Notes: generated by a model from the letters alone, not told the origin. 64,000 bases of DNA from Bifidobacterium psychraerophilum (GCF_000741705.1 NZ_JGZI01000010.1:310001-374000); one strand, 5' to 3'. Positions 1 through 10,440 are shown, counted from the first letter of the stretch. Program-made: numbers and translations.

Positions 1-1341
1 CATATAGGCCAGTGCGTCCTTGATCTCGCGACGCTCGTAGAATTTGGTGCCGCCGATGAGCTGATAGGGAATGCCGGCGTTGATCAGGGCCTCTTCCAAG
101 GAGCGTGATTGCGCATTGGCGCGGTACATGATCGCCATATCCGCATAGTGCACCTGTTCCTCGCCCGCCAGACGGGATATCTCGTTCGTGATCCACGATG
201 CCTCCTGCTGCGCGTTATCCGCGGCGAAGGCTGTTATCGGACTCCCCTGCCCCAAGGCGGTCCACAGTTTCTTGGGTTTGCGCCCTTCGTTCTTGGCGAT
301 CACGGCGTTCGCGGCATCAAGAATCGTCTGGGTGGAGCGATAGTTCTGCTCCAGCATAATCGTCTTCGCGTTCGGGAAATCCTTCTCGAAGTCCTGGATA
401 TTACGTATATCCGCACCACGGAAGGCATAGATCGATTGATCGGAATCACCGACGACCGTGATCCAGGCGGGACCGCTTTTACCCGCCGCCACAGCCGTAC
501 CCTGCTGGGGCACATCCGCATCCACGCCCGCCAACTCACGGATGAGCTCATACTGGGCATGGTTGGTGTCCTGATACTCATCGACGAGGATGTAACGGAA
601 CTTATGCCGGTAATAGTCGGCCACCAAGGGGTCGGTCCGTATCAACTCGACCGTCCTGCCGATCAGGTCGTCGAAGTCGACGGCGTTCGCCTGTGCGAGC
701 CTGTGCTGGTATTCCGCGTACATCACCGCGTACAGCTCTTCCACATTCCCGAATCGCCCGAGCTGCTGACCACGCTGACCCGGCTTGTAGTCAGGTGCGT
801 ACTCCTTGAGTTGGGTCTGCCAATCCTGAAGATTGTTCTTGCAGTCGGATATGCGCGCGAGAATCGCGCGGGGGGTGTAGCGCTTCATATCGATGTTGAG
901 ATCATTGCCGATGATCTTCACCAGGCGTTCGGAATCGGCGGAATCGTAAATGGAGAATCCCGAGCGCAGGCCGATGGATTTACCATCCCTTCTGAGGATG
1001 CGCACGCAAGCCGAGTGGAATGTGGAGACCCACATACGCTGGGCGACCGGCCCGATAAGCACCGAAAGACGTTCCCTCATCTCCGCCGCCGCTTTATTGG
1101 TGAAGGTGATCGCCAGGATCTGACTTGGCCATGCCCCGAACTGGCTGAGTATCCATGCTATCCGTCGGGTGAGCACACGGGTTTTGCCCGATCCCGCGCC
1201 TGCACCTATCAACAGAGCCTGACCCCGGTGTTGCACGGCCTGCGCCTGTTGTTGGTTGAGATCGCCGGTCAGCTCTTCGGCGCTTCGTTGTATCAGATCA
1301 GGATCACCCGTCACGTTCCTCATACCCTCGTTCTTAGTCAT
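1..1341 (-). CDS. pcrA: UvrD/PcrA-type ATP-dependent DNA helicase (3' part cut by window edge)
   Basis: Superfamily 1 3'-5' DNA helicase for repair and for clearing replication obstacles, acting in the cytoplasm. The visible 447 codons hold the Walker A motif GAGAGSGKTR about 40 residues from the start, then TFTNKAA, the Walker B box VDEYQDTN, GDSDQSIYAFRGAD and QNYRST, which is the canonical UvrD/PcrA motif order. The reading frame is still open at base 1, so the C-terminal part lies outside the window. The start is uncertain: ATG 1341 precedes MTKNEG, and in-frame ATGs also exist at 1371 and 1437; none has a strong ribosome binding site. It lies downstream of guaA on the same strand, with a structured 290-bp gap between them. 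Confidence 0.93.
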   Translation of the reverse strand, partial: MTKNEGMRNVTGDPDLIQRSAEELTGDLNQQQAQAVQHRGQALLIGAGAGSGKTRVLTRRIAWILSQFGAWPSQILAITFTNKAAAEMRERLSVLIGPVAQRMWVSTFHSACVRILRRDGKSIGLRSGFSIYDSADSERLVKIIGNDLNIDMKRYTPRAILARISDCKNNLQDWQTQLKEYAPDYKPGQRGQQLGRFGNVEELYAVMYAEYQHRLAQANAVDFDDLIGRTVELIRTDPLVADYYRHKFRYILVDEYQDTNHAQYELIRELAGVDADVPQQGTAVAAGKSGPAWITVVGDSDQSIYAFRGADIRNIQDFEKDFPNAKTIMLEQNYRSTQTILDAANAVIAKNEGRKPKKLWTALGQGSPITAFAADNAQQEASWITNEISRLAGEEQVHYADMAIMYRANAQSRSLEEALINAGIPYQLIGGTKFYERREIKDALAYM

Positions 1342-1536
1342 TCGAATGTTCTCAATGGTCAGGATGCTCATCCCTCTGGCGGCGCCACCCTTACGGACGC
1401 TACGCCATACCCGCGCCGCCGGACGGATCACCAGCATCGCCGCATGATCCGGCGTGATGAACCGCGGCTTCGCCCGGCACCGCGTACCGAAGGATGGCAG
1501 CGGTGTCCACAGCCTCCTGCTTCCCCGTACACCAAT

Positions 1537-1590
1537 ACCTTATATATATAAGGTGTCGTCCACGAATATCGGCATCATGGGCGACACCTT
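1537..1590. promoter_or_regulatory. Palindrome and competing inverted repeat upstream of pcrA
   Basis: Bases 1537-1554 form a perfect 18-bp palindrome, ACCTTATATATATAAGGT. Its right half runs into AAGGTGTCG (1550-1558), which is also complementary to CGACACCTT at 1582-1590. The middle segment can therefore pair with either flank but not both. It sits between the guaA stop and the pcrA start (both minus strand), so it could be a promoter with an operator, a guaA trailer hairpin or a leader switch for pcrA. The function is inferred only. Confidence 0.5.
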
Positions 1591-1630
1591 ACACAGCCGG
1601 GCATGTTCTCACGGCATGGTCTGCAGGATG

Positions 1631-3193
1631 CTACTCCCACTCGATCGTTGCCGGTGGCTTCGAGGTCACGTCGAGGGCCACGCGGTTGATGCCTCTGCAT
1701 TCGTTGGTGATACGGGTGGAAATCGCCGAAAGCACGTCATAGGGAACCCTTGACCAATCGGCCGTCATCGCATCCTCGGAGCTGACGGGTCGCAGCACGA
1801 TCGGGGAGCCGTAGGTGCGTTCATCACCTTGAACGCCAACGGAATGGACATCGGCAAGCAACACCACCGGGCATTGCCAGATGTCTCGGTCAAGACCCGC
1901 TTTGCTCAACTCCTCACGGGCGATGGAGTCCGCCTCCCGAAGCAGATCAAGACGTTCCTGCGTGATGGCCCCGATGATACGAATGCCCAGACCCGGACCC
2001 GGGAAAGGCTGTCTCCACACGATCTCATCAGGAAGGCCCAATTCGGTGCCGATCGCCCTGACCTCATCCTTGAAAAGCGTGCGCAACGGTTCGACCAATT
2101 CGAATTTCAGATCCTCAGGAAGACCGCCCACATTGTGATGCGATTTGATGTTCGCGGCGCCGTCGCCGCCACCTGATTCGACCACATCGGGGTAGAGCGT
2201 GCCCTGCACGAGGAATCTGACCTCTTCGCCCTGCTCACCCGCCTTGCTGACGATATCCCTTGCGGCACGTTCGAAGGTTCTGATGAAACGCTCACCGATG
2301 ATCTTCCTCTTGCGTTCCGGTTCGCTTACTCCGGCAAGGGCGTCGAGGAAGTCGGCGGAGGCGTCGACTGCGACGAGGCGGATGCCTGTGGCCTGCACGA
2401 AGTCCTTGCGGACCTGCTCCACTTCACCTTTGCGCAGCAATCCATGATCCACGAACACGCATGTCAGCTGATCACCTACCGCCTTGTGCACCAGAGCGGC
2501 GGCCACCGCCGAGTCGACACCCCCGGACAGACCGCAGATCACCTGATGATTGCCGATCTGGGCTTTGATCTTCGCCACCTGATCCTCGATGATGCTTGAC
2601 GCATCCCAGTGGGCTTCGATGCCGGCGCAATCATGGAGGAAGGTCTCGATGAGCTCCTGTCCCTTGGGCGTGTGGCGAACTTCCGGATGCCACTGCACGC
2701 CGTACAGTCCCCTGGCCACATCCTGCATGGCCGCAACCGGTGCACCCTGCGTGTGCGCGAGCACCTCGAAACCCTCAGGCGCCTGTTCCACCGCAACACC
2801 GTGGCTCATCCATGTGCTTTGCTCCGCAGGAGAATCCTTGAGGACACCCTCGGCATGATCGATCGATGCCGGGGTCTTGCCGTATTCGCCAAGAGCCGCT
2901 CGGTCGACGACCCCGCCGAGCTCATGCGCCATGACCTGGAATCCGTAGCAGATGCCCAGCACGGGAATGCCCGCGGAGAATATCTTGGGGTCGATGCCCG
3001 GCGCACCCGGCTCGAAGACCGAGGCAGGTCCTCCCGAAAGGATGATGGCCTTCGGATCCTTGGCGAGGATCTCATCCACCGGCATCGAATGAGGCACCAG
3101 TTCCGAGTAGACGTGGGCCTCCCTCACCCGACGCGCAATCAACTGCGCGTACTGCGCACCGAAATCGACTACAAGAACGGGACCTTGTGCCAT
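1631..3193 (-). CDS. guaA: GMP synthase (glutamine-hydrolysing)
   Basis: Converts XMP to GMP using ATP and glutamine, the last step of guanine nucleotide synthesis; cytosolic dimer. The 520-residue length matches the family. The N-terminal class I glutaminase has SGGPASV, the nucleophile Cys82 in GICYGF and the His169/Glu171 pair in QWHPEV. The ATP-pyrophosphatase domain carries the P-loop GLSGGVDS at 221-228, and the C-terminal dimerisation domain ends [11 protein letters not shown]. The frame stays open upstream to about 3349, but ATG 3193 begins the conserved N-terminus [15 protein letters not shown] and follows a purine-rich GAGAAGAA, so it is the chosen start. It is transcribed away from xfp. 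Confidence 0.97.
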   Translation of the reverse strand: MAQGPVLVVDFGAQYAQLIARRVREAHVYSELVPHSMPVDEILAKDPKAIILSGGPASVFEPGAPGIDPKIFSAGIPVLGICYGFQVMAHELGGVVDRAALGEYGKTPASIDHAEGVLKDSPAEQSTWMSHGVAVEQAPEGFEVLAHTQGAPVAAMQDVARGLYGVQWHPEVRHTPKGQELIETFLHDCAGIEAHWDASSIIEDQVAKIKAQIGNHQVICGLSGGVDSAVAAALVHKAVGDQLTCVFVDHGLLRKGEVEQVRKDFVQATGIRLVAVDASADFLDALAGVSEPERKRKIIGERFIRTFERAARDIVSKAGEQGEEVRFLVQGTLYPDVVESGGGDGAANIKSHHNVGGLPEDLKFELVEPLRTLFKDEVRAIGTELGLPDEIVWRQPFPGPGLGIRIIGAITQERLDLLREADSIAREELSKAGLDRDIWQCPVVLLADVHSVGVQGDERTYGSPIVLRPVSSEDAMTADWSRVPYDVLSAISTRITNECRGINRVALDVTSKPPATIEWE

Positions 3194-3715
3194 ATGTTCT
3201 TCTCGCTTCCTTAGGAATCGACATGTTGTGCCTTGTATTCCGCCACTTGGCAGCGCTTCGGATCGGTAATTCCCGATGCCCTGCGCCGCCCGAATCGCGG
3301 TTGACATGAATACGTCGATTATGGCTGTTGTTTTCGACATATTCCCCATCCCGCGAGTTACAGGGAGAACGCGGCTGTCCTATCATTTATTATGTTCATT
3401 CGAACTGTCGCGAAAAGTATCCCCCACGACAATTTCATTGAGAGTCAAAATCGAAAAATTGGGCAGATGCACTGCAATGAGTGGGAAACAGGCAGAAATG
3501 GCCAATTCTCGGAGTCCGAAAAAGGTAACAGAAGGTCTACTTTGCCTAACAACATCGAACAGACACGCAAAAAAACTGCCATAAGTCTGCTAGTCAACGT
3601 ACCATGATTAGCGACTGGTGATGAGGGTCCCAAGAACCGGAAACGATTCGCGGAACACTCAAAACCGAACGAAAACAATCAATCGCACAACACAGTGCAG
3701 AGTACAGGAGTACAT
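3194..3715. other. Intergenic region between divergent guaA and xfp (522 bp)
   Basis: No credible gene was seen. The stretch is visibly richer in A/T than its neighbours and must hold the divergent promoters of guaA and of the very strongly expressed xfp. An inverted repeat GTTC-ATTC-GAAC lies at 3394-3405. I could not assign a convincing -35/-10 pair for either gene. Confidence 0.6.
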
Positions 3716-6193
3716 ATGACGAGTCCTGTTATTGGCACCCCTTGGAAGAAGCTGGAATCCCCAGTTTCCGAGGAGACCCTGGAAGCCGTCGATAAGTATT
3801 GGCGTGCAGCCAATTACCTCTCCATTGGCCAGATTTACCTTCGTAGTAATCCACTGATGAAGGAACCGTTCACACGTGAGGATGTTAAGCATCGTCTCGT
3901 TGGACACTGGGGAACGACACCTGGTCTGAACTTCCTGATCGGTCATATCAACAGACTGATCGCCGATCACCAGCAGAACACGGTGATCATCATGGGCCCG
4001 GGCCACGGCGGTCCTGCAGGCACCTCACAGTCCTACCTGGACGGAACCTACACCGAGTACTTCCCGAAGATCACCAAGGATGAGGATGGTCTGCAGAAGT
4101 TCTTCCGTCAGTTCTCATACCCAGGCGGCATTCCTTCCCACTACGCACCGGAGACACCAGGCTCAATCCACGAAGGTGGAGAGCTGGGTTACGCCCTGTC
4201 ACACGCCTATGGCGCCGTGATGAACAACCCGAGCCTCTTCGTCCCGGCCATCGTCGGTGACGGCGAAGCCGAGACCGGCCCTCTGGCCACCGGCTGGCAG
4301 TCCAACAAGCTGGTCAACCCACGCACCGACGGCATCGTGCTGCCGATCCTGCATCTTAACGGATACAAGATCGCCAACCCGACCATCCTCTCGCGCATCT
4401 CCGATGAAGAGCTTCATGAGTTCTTCCACGGCATGGGCTACGAACCATACGAGTTCGTCGCAGGATTCGATGACGAGGACAGCCTCTCGATCCACCGTCG
4501 TTTCTCCGATCTCTTCGAGACCGTGTTCGACGAGATCTGCGAGATCAAGGCCACCGCGCAGACCGACGACATGACTCGTCCGTTCTACCCGATGATCATC
4601 TTCCGCACCCCGAAGGGCTGGACCTGCCCGAAGTTCATCGACGGCAAGAAGACCGAAGGCTCATGGCGCGCCCATCAGGTTCCGCTGGCTTCCGCCCGCG
4701 ACACCGAGGCTCACTTCGAGGTTCTCAAGAACTGGCTGGAATCCTACAAGCCGGAGGAGCTCTTCGACGAGAAGGGCACCGTACGTCCCGAGGTCCTCTC
4801 CTTCATGCCTGAAGGCGAACTGCGCATCGGAGACAACCCGAACGCCAATGGTGGCCGCATCCGCGAGGATCTCAAGCTGCCCAACCTTGACGATTACGCG
4901 GTACGCGAGGTCGAAGAGTACGGCCACGGCTGGGGACAGCTCGAAGCCACTCGTCGCCTGGGTGTGTACACACGCGACATCATCAAGCTCAACCCGGATT
5001 CCTTCCGCATCTTCGGACCGGACGAAACCGCTTCGAACCGTCTTTCCGCAGCTTACGAAGTAACCAGCAAGCAGTGGGATGCCGGCTATCTGTCGGATCA
5101 GGTCGACGAGAACATGAGCGTCACCGGTCAGGTCACCGAGCAGCTCTCCGAGCACCAGATGGAAGGCTTCCTCGAAGGATACCTGCTCACTGGTCGTCAC
5201 GGCATCTGGAGCTCCTACGAGTCCTTCGTGCACGTCATCGATTCGATGCTCAACCAGCACGCGAAGTGGCTCGAGGCCACCGTGCGTGAGATTCCTTGGC
5301 GCAAGCCGATCTCCTCGGTCAACCTCCTGGTCAGCTCGCACGTATGGCGTCAGGATCACAATGGCTTCAGCCATCAGGATCCAGGCGTGATCGACATCCT
5401 GCTGAACAAGAACTTCAACAACGATCACGTTGTGGAGATCTACTTCCCAGCGGATTCGAACTTGCTGCTCGCCGTTTCCGAGCGTGCATACAAGTCCACG
5501 AACAAGATCAACGCCATCATCGCCGGCAAGCAGCCAGCCGCCACTTGGGTCTCACTTGATGAGGCACGCGCCGAACTCGAAAAGGGTGCAGCCGAGTGGA
5601 AGTGGGCCTCCAACGTCAAGGATGGCGAGGACGTCGATATCGTGCTCGCGGCCGCAGGCGATGTTCCCACCCAGGAACTCCTGGCAGCAGCGGACAAGCT
5701 CAACCAGCTTGGCGTCAAGTTCAGGTTCGTCAACGTTCTGGACCTGCTCAAGATCCAGAATGCCTCCGAGAACGATCAGGCCCTCAGCGATGCCGAGTTC
5801 ACCGAACTCTTCAGCGCCGACAAGCCCGTCCTCTTCGCGTACCACTCCTATGCACGCGAGATCCGCGGACTCATCTGGGATCGTCCGAACCACGACAACT
5901 TCAACGTCCATGGCTACGAAGAGCAGGGTTCGACCACTACCCCATTCGATATGGTTCGCGTCAACAACATCGATCGTTACGAACTCACCGCCGAAGCACT
6001 GCGTGCAGTCGACGCGGAGAAGTTCGCCTCCAAGATCGATGAACTTGAGAAGTTCCGTACCGATGCCTTCCAGTTCGCAGTGGACAAGGGCTTCGACCAC
6101 CCGGATTACACCGATTGGGTGTGGCCTGGCGTCAAGACCGAGATCCCAGGAGCCGTCACGGCGACTGCTGCGACCGCAGGAGACAACGAGTAA
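3716..6193 (+). CDS. xfp: D-xylulose-5-phosphate/D-fructose-6-phosphate phosphoketolase
   Basis: Thiamine-diphosphate enzyme splitting fructose-6-phosphate and xylulose-5-phosphate with inorganic phosphate to acetyl-phosphate plus erythrose-4-phosphate or glyceraldehyde-3-phosphate: the signature step of the bifid shunt. It has 825 residues, the usual bifidobacterial length. Diagnostic segments are [19 protein letters not shown], the cofactor-binding stretch [18 protein letters not shown] and the phosphoketolase ending with [17 protein letters not shown] 3716 is preceded by AGGAG with good spacing; an upstream in-frame GTG at 3695 lacks one. It is followed by a strong terminator at 6240. Its product acetyl-phosphate is the substrate of AckA and Pta, encoded directly downstream. 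Confidence 0.99.
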   Translation: MTSPVIGTPWKKLESPVSEETLEAVDKYWRAANYLSIGQIYLRSNPLMKEPFTREDVKHRLVGHWGTTPGLNFLIGHINRLIADHQQNTVIIMGPGHGGPAGTSQSYLDGTYTEYFPKITKDEDGLQKFFRQFSYPGGIPSHYAPETPGSIHEGGELGYALSHAYGAVMNNPSLFVPAIVGDGEAETGPLATGWQSNKLVNPRTDGIVLPILHLNGYKIANPTILSRISDEELHEFFHGMGYEPYEFVAGFDDEDSLSIHRRFSDLFETVFDEICEIKATAQTDDMTRPFYPMIIFRTPKGWTCPKFIDGKKTEGSWRAHQVPLASARDTEAHFEVLKNWLESYKPEELFDEKGTVRPEVLSFMPEGELRIGDNPNANGGRIREDLKLPNLDDYAVREVEEYGHGWGQLEATRRLGVYTRDIIKLNPDSFRIFGPDETASNRLSAAYEVTSKQWDAGYLSDQVDENMSVTGQVTEQLSEHQMEGFLEGYLLTGRHGIWSSYESFVHVIDSMLNQHAKWLEATVREIPWRKPISSVNLLVSSHVWRQDHNGFSHQDPGVIDILLNKNFNNDHVVEIYFPADSNLLLAVSERAYKSTNKINAIIAGKQPAATWVSLDEARAELEKGAAEWKWASNVKDGEDVDIVLAAAGDVPTQELLAAADKLNQLGVKFRFVNVLDLLKIQNASENDQALSDAEFTELFSADKPVLFAYHSYAREIRGLIWDRPNHDNFNVHGYEEQGSTTTPFDMVRVNNIDRYELTAEALRAVDAEKFASKIDELEKFRTDAFQFAVDKGFDHPDYTDWVWPGVKTEIPGAVTATAATAGDNE

Positions 6194-6239
6194 TCTGAAG
6201 TACTAGATTCCTCCTGTCGGCATATCTGCCGGACATCAA

Positions 6240-6276
6240 GGGGCTCTGAATGTGCAAACATCCAGAGCCCCTTCTT
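6240..6276 (+). terminator. Rho-independent terminator of xfp
   Basis: Stem GGGGCTCTG (6240-6248) pairs with CAGAGCCCC (6263-6271), with an inner ATGT/ACAT pairing, followed by TTCTT. It lies 47 bp after the xfp stop. Confidence 0.85.
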
Positions 6277-6293
6277 CATAGTTGTTTCCGGTG

Positions 6294-6365
6294 GTGATTC
6301 TTATCACATATGGGCATTACAATATGAGTTGCTATCCGCACCATGCCGACTACACAGGTGTAGTC
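6294..6365 (+). promoter_or_regulatory. Putative pta promoter/operator region
   Basis: Two inverted repeats lie between the xfp terminator and pta: GTGAT-N4-ATCAC at 6294-6307 and GACTACAC-AG-GTGTAGTC at 6348-6365 (8-bp perfect arms). A possible -10 box, TACAAT, is at 6318-6323. The second repeat would fall just downstream of a start site and just upstream of the pta ribosome binding site, so it could be an operator or an mRNA leader hairpin. Confidence 0.4.
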
Positions 6366-6392
6366 GTCTTTTGTATTCGAATGGAGAGATCC

Positions 6393-8069
6393 TTGAGCGT
6401 TTGCAGTGTAACCATACTCAGTCCTGAATCAGCCAACGGTCGTAATGTGATAGCGCTCGGAGTCACCTCCGCGTTCTCACAAGCCAAAAGCACCGCTGTG
6501 TTCCGTCCGGCGGTCTGCCACGACGATTCCTTTACCTCAGCGTTGATCGGGCAATCGAGCGTGAAGACACCGCAGGCGGCAAGCATCGGGGTCTGCCCCA
6601 AACAGGTCCGGGAGAACCGTGATGAGGCCCGGGCCGATATCGTCGCCGGCTTCCACGATCTCATCGATGATTACGAGCCGGAAGCCGTTGTGATCGTCGG
6701 CACGGACAAGTCACCGATCGCAGACCCGCAGGAATTCGCCTTCAACGCACAGCTGGCAGCCGACCTGCAATCCCCCGTCTTCCTTGCCGTATGCACGCTG
6801 GAGCGCAACCCTGCCCAGCTTCTCGCGACCGTCCGAGCCTGCCAGGCGAGCGTCCGCAACGCGGGATCGACCGTTGTGGGCGTATTCGTCACCGGTTGCG
6901 CAGCTGAGAAAAGCGCCGAGACACTCCGTGAGCTCAAGGTGTTGAATCTGCCGACGTGGACCGTGCCGCCACAGGGTGTTGACGCTCATGATCCCGCAAG
7001 CATAGATGCGGCGCTCAAGCTCTTCGACCGCAACGTGCCCTCATCAGAGCTCCTTGAGGCCGCGGCCACGGACTTCGAGAAGCCGGTTACGGCGGTCCAC
7101 TTCCAGAATTCACTGCTGCACAAGGCGAAAGCCGCCGGCAAGACGATCGTCCTGCCGGAAGGAGAGGAAGACCGCATCATCCGCGCGGCGGACTTTCTGC
7201 TTGCCCGCGACATCGTGAAGCTGATCATCGTCGGAGAACGGGACGACATTCTGGAACGTGCGGAATCACTTGGCCTGAAGAACCTCGACAAGGCGGAGTT
7301 CCAATCGATACATGACGAGGCGCTGCTTCAATCCATGACCGATAGATTGTGCGAGTTGCGCCGCAGCAAGGGGCTGACGGAGGAACAGGCACGGCTGACC
7401 TTGGAGGATCCCTCGTACTTCGGTACGATGCTCGTCGTTCTGGGAAGGGCCGACGGTCTTGTCTCAGGGTCGGTGAATTCCACAGCCAACACCGTGCGTC
7501 CGGCATTGCAGACCATCAAGACGAAACCCGGTGCCTCCTTGGTCTCCGGCTCCTTCCTGATGTGCTTCGACACCCATGTGGCGATTTTCGCCGACTGCGC
7601 CATCAATCTGAACCCGGATGCCCAAGCACTTGCGGATATCGCCATACAATCCGCCAGCACCGCACAGGCATTCGACATGAAACCGCGTGTAGGCATGCTT
7701 TCGTATTCCACCCTCGGATCCGGGAAAGGGCCCGATGCGCAGCTTGTTGAGGAGGCGACCAGACTGGTGCACGAGAAGGCGCCTGAACTCAGTGTGGTCG
7801 GCCCGATACAGTTCGATGCCGCATGGTCACCTGATGTCGCCTCGACCAAGGCGCCAGGCAACGAGGTCGCAGGCCATGTGAACGTTTTCGTCTTCCCTGA
7901 CCTCTCGGCGGGCAACATCGCCTACAAGGCCGTCCAACGCTCCTCAGGGGCGCTTGCCGTGGGGCCCGTGCTCCAAGGTCTGAACAAGCCGGTGAACGAT
8001 CTCTCCCGCGGAGCGACGGTCCAGGACATCATCAACACTGTGGCGCTTACAGCCGCTCAAGCCCAATAG
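6393..8069 (+). CDS. pta: Phosphate acetyltransferase
   Basis: Interconverts acetyl-phosphate and acetyl-CoA, linking the Xfp product to biosynthetic acetyl-CoA. The long two-part form has a divergent N-terminal CobB/BioD-like region of about 230 residues, whose P-loop is not recognisable. The catalytic PTA_PTB domain begins near KAAGKTIVLPEGEEDR and includes DGLVSGSVNSTANTVRPALQ and PRVGMLSYSTLGSG. The start is a judgement: TTG 6393 has GGAGAG four bases upstream, while the in-frame ATG at 6381 has no visible ribosome binding site; from the TTG the protein is 558 residues. It is followed after 85 bp by ackA, with which it forms the acetate pathway. Confidence 0.95.
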   Translation: MSVCSVTILSPESANGRNVIALGVTSAFSQAKSTAVFRPAVCHDDSFTSALIGQSSVKTPQAASIGVCPKQVRENRDEARADIVAGFHDLIDDYEPEAVVIVGTDKSPIADPQEFAFNAQLAADLQSPVFLAVCTLERNPAQLLATVRACQASVRNAGSTVVGVFVTGCAAEKSAETLRELKVLNLPTWTVPPQGVDAHDPASIDAALKLFDRNVPSSELLEAAATDFEKPVTAVHFQNSLLHKAKAAGKTIVLPEGEEDRIIRAADFLLARDIVKLIIVGERDDILERAESLGLKNLDKAEFQSIHDEALLQSMTDRLCELRRSKGLTEEQARLTLEDPSYFGTMLVVLGRADGLVSGSVNSTANTVRPALQTIKTKPGASLVSGSFLMCFDTHVAIFADCAINLNPDAQALADIAIQSASTAQAFDMKPRVGMLSYSTLGSGKGPDAQLVEEATRLVHEKAPELSVVGPIQFDAAWSPDVASTKAPGNEVAGHVNVFVFPDLSAGNIAYKAVQRSSGALAVGPVLQGLNKPVNDLSRGATVQDIINTVALTAAQAQ

Positions 8070-8154
8070 GCGCACGGCTTTGTAAGCCCCCACGAGTAAT
8101 CTCACAACAGTAGGGAGCGTTCGCTCCAGGTCATATCATCAGGAGGAAGCCATA

Positions 8155-9381
8155 ATGGCGAAAACCGTCCTTGTCATCAATTCGGGCTCAAGCTCAATCA
8201 AGTATCAACTGGTCGATCTTGAATCAGGCGAAGGCCTTGCTTCCGGTCTCGTCGAGAAAATCGGCGAACCGTCAGACGGTCATTACAAGCATGAGTACCA
8301 AGGCCAAAAGCACGAGTTGGAAGAGCCGATTCCCGACCATGAAGTCGGACTCAAGCGCGTTCTTGAATTCTTTGAAGAGTATGGACCCAGCATCCAGGAA
8401 GCCGGAATCGTGGCCGTCGGCCATCGCGTGGTCCAGGGTGGATCGGTCTTCCCGAAGCCGGCTCTGGTAACCGACAAAACCATCGCACAGGTCAAGAACC
8501 TTGCCGTGCTCGCACCTCTGCACAACGGCCCCGAGGCCGTCGGAGCCGAAGTCATGCGCGCGCTGCTCCCCGACACCCCACAGGTCTTCGTATTCGACAG
8601 CTCCTTCTTCTTCGACCTGCCGAAGGCCGTCAGCACGTATGCGCTGAACAAGGACATCGCCGACGAGTACCACATCCGTCGTTACGGCGCCCACGGCACC
8701 AGCCACCAGTATGTCGGCTCACTGGTGCCCGAGCTGGTAGGCAAGCCTGCTGAAGGGCTCAAGCAGATCGTGCTGCACATCGGCAACGGTGCTTCGGCAT
8801 CGGCACAGATCTCCGGCAAGCCCGTTGAGACCTCAATGGGTCTGACCCCTCTCGAAGGACTGGTGATGGGAGGACGCACGGGCGATATCGATCCCGCCGT
8901 CGTCTTCCACCTGATCCGCAATGCTCACATGAACGTCGACGAGCTGGACGCGCTCTTCAACAAGCGCTCCGGCCTGACCGGTCTGACCGGCCACGGCGAT
9001 ATGCGTGAGATCCATCGCATGATCGCCGAAGGTGACGAGAACGCAAAGCTCGCGCTCGATATCTACGTTCACCGCATCGTCGGATACATCGGCAACTACG
9101 TCGCCCAGATGGGTGGCGTCGATGTCATCACCTTCACCGCCGGTGTCGGCGAGAACGACGAGGTCGTACGCAGGGAAGTCGCCAAGAAGCTTGCCCCCTT
9201 CGGCGTCAAAATCGACCTTGAGAAGAATGATATCCGCTCCAAGGAGCCACGCATCATTTCCACCCCGGACAGCAGCATCGACATCTGCATCATTCCGACC
9301 AACGAAGAGCTCTCCATCGCCCGTCAGTCGGAGACCATCGCAGAGAACGGCGACTCATACGGGAACGTCTTCAACAAGTAG
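8155..9381 (+). CDS. ackA: Acetate kinase
   Basis: Makes ATP and acetate from acetyl-phosphate and ADP, the ATP-yielding end of the bifid shunt. It has 408 residues of the ASKHA fold: the N-terminal phosphate-binding VINSGSSSIKYQL, then GHRVVQGG, HIGNGASASA, GLVMGGRTGDIDP and the adenosine motif FTAGVGEN. ATG 8155 follows the strong site AGGAGGAAGCCATA. The 85-bp gap after pta contains a short hairpin, GGAGCG-TT-CGCTCC (8114-8127), which might separate or process the two messages. The unit ends at the long hairpin at 9429. Confidence 0.99.
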   Translation: MAKTVLVINSGSSSIKYQLVDLESGEGLASGLVEKIGEPSDGHYKHEYQGQKHELEEPIPDHEVGLKRVLEFFEEYGPSIQEAGIVAVGHRVVQGGSVFPKPALVTDKTIAQVKNLAVLAPLHNGPEAVGAEVMRALLPDTPQVFVFDSSFFFDLPKAVSTYALNKDIADEYHIRRYGAHGTSHQYVGSLVPELVGKPAEGLKQIVLHIGNGASASAQISGKPVETSMGLTPLEGLVMGGRTGDIDPAVVFHLIRNAHMNVDELDALFNKRSGLTGLTGHGDMREIHRMIAEGDENAKLALDIYVHRIVGYIGNYVAQMGGVDVITFTAGVGENDEVVRREVAKKLAPFGVKIDLEKNDIRSKEPRIISTPDSSIDICIIPTNEELSIARQSETIAENGDSYGNVFNK

Positions 9382-9428
9382 TAGTGCGAAGCCGCTCGGT
9401 ACCGGGCTTCACGCCTTCGGGCGGCCAT

Positions 9429-9479
9429 GATGCAGAGGAGGCCACCACGTCAATACGACGTGGTGGCCTCCTCTGCATC
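9429..9479. terminator. Very long perfect hairpin between convergent ackA and hisN
   Basis: Bases 9429-9451 are exactly complementary to 9457-9479: a 23-bp perfect stem with a 5-nt loop (AATAC). It lies between the ends of ackA (plus) and the hisN-like gene (minus), so it probably terminates both. No long U-tract follows on either side. Confidence 0.8.
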
Positions 9480-9598
9480 TCATGCAAGCATTCCGGTAGC
9501 CGATGCGGATATATCAGGGCTGCTTCGCCTGGACCACGGCATGCGCTTACACGTGCACGTTCCCATCGACTTTCGCAGACGGCACAGGCTGCAGTGCG

Positions 9599-10426
9599 TC
9601 AGAGTGCCTGCAGTACCGTGTGGTGCAGCAATCCGTTACTGGCCAGTCCGTTCCCGCCCCAGGGGCCGGGATTCCCCTCGAGATCGGTGAAGGTACCACC
9701 CGCCTCCTCAACGATCGGCACCAGTGCCGCCATATCGTACAAATCAAGTTCCGGCTCAGCGGCGACGTCGATCGCGCCCTGTGCGACCAGCATGTACTGC
9801 CAGAAGTCACCGAATCCTCGCAGCCGCCACATCCTATCGCTCAATGCGATCAACTCATCGCGGTCCCCGCGTTCCTTCCAGCCGCTCAGGGACGAGAGCG
9901 ACAGGGAGGCATTCGCCAGATCGGACACTCCGGATACGTGCAGGCGCACGGCATTATCCGCATCGGAACCCATATAGGCTCCTCCATCACGCACAGCAAA
10001 CCAACGATTATGCAGCATCGGGGCCGACACAACCCCGAGCACGATGTCATCACCATCCTGAAGTCCGATTAATGTGGCCCAGACAGGCACACCGCGTACG
10101 AAATTCTTCGTACCATCAATAGGGTCGATGATCCACCGCCTGCCGGTCGAGGCGGCCTTGCCGAGTTCCTCGCCGTAGATGCTGTCCTCGGGACGCTCCT
10201 TGCCGAGGCGATCGCGTATCAGCTGTTCGGTGGCGCGATCGGCATCCGTGACCGGAGTGTGGTCGGGCTTGTTCTCGACATGCAGATCCATGGCACCGAA
10301 GCGGTGTGAGGTGAGCTCATCGGCCTCATCCGCCATGCTCAGTGCGAGAAGAAGATCGTCGTAATGAGGATTATCCGCAAGTTCCTTCGCAAAGGACCGT
10401 TCATCATACACAGTACGTGCTGCCAT
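9599..10426 (-). CDS. hisN: Inositol monophosphatase-family phosphatase, probable histidinol-phosphatase
   Basis: Metal-dependent phosphatase of the inositol monophosphatase superfamily. The metal-binding motifs are visible: Glu in YGEELG, the WIIDPIDGTKNF signature, and LYDMAALVPIVEEAGG, whose Asp completes the site. In actinobacteria this subgroup is commonly HisN, hydrolysing histidinol phosphate; the substrate is inferred and other sugar or inositol phosphates are possible. The chosen ATG 10426 (275 residues) follows AAAGG; an in-frame ATG at 10444 overlaps the aroA stop as ATGA. It is almost certainly co-transcribed with aroA, which supports an amino-acid biosynthesis role. Confidence 0.88.
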   Translation of the reverse strand: MAARTVYDERSFAKELADNPHYDDLLLALSMADEADELTSHRFGAMDLHVENKPDHTPVTDADRATEQLIRDRLGKERPEDSIYGEELGKAASTGRRWIIDPIDGTKNFVRGVPVWATLIGLQDGDDIVLGVVSAPMLHNRWFAVRDGGAYMGSDADNAVRLHVSGVSDLANASLSLSSLSGWKERGDRDELIALSDRMWRLRGFGDFWQYMLVAQGAIDVAAEPELDLYDMAALVPIVEEAGGTFTDLEGNPGPWGGNGLASNGLLHHTVLQAL

Positions 10427-10440
10427 CAAGGGGCTGCCTT

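Noticed and set aside
109-1551. 480-codon open frame on the plus strand
   Set aside because: It is antisense to the helicase gene, whose motifs are unmistakable; the plus-strand product has no recognisable domain.
3394-3405. GTTC-ATTC-GAAC considered as an SOS box
   Set aside because: The half-sites are in the opposite order to the LexA site (GAAC-N4-GTTC), and the flanking genes are not SOS genes.
6451-6457. TAGCGCT inside pta considered as a LacI-family operator
   Set aside because: Only the core matches; the arms are not symmetrical and it lies within coding sequence.
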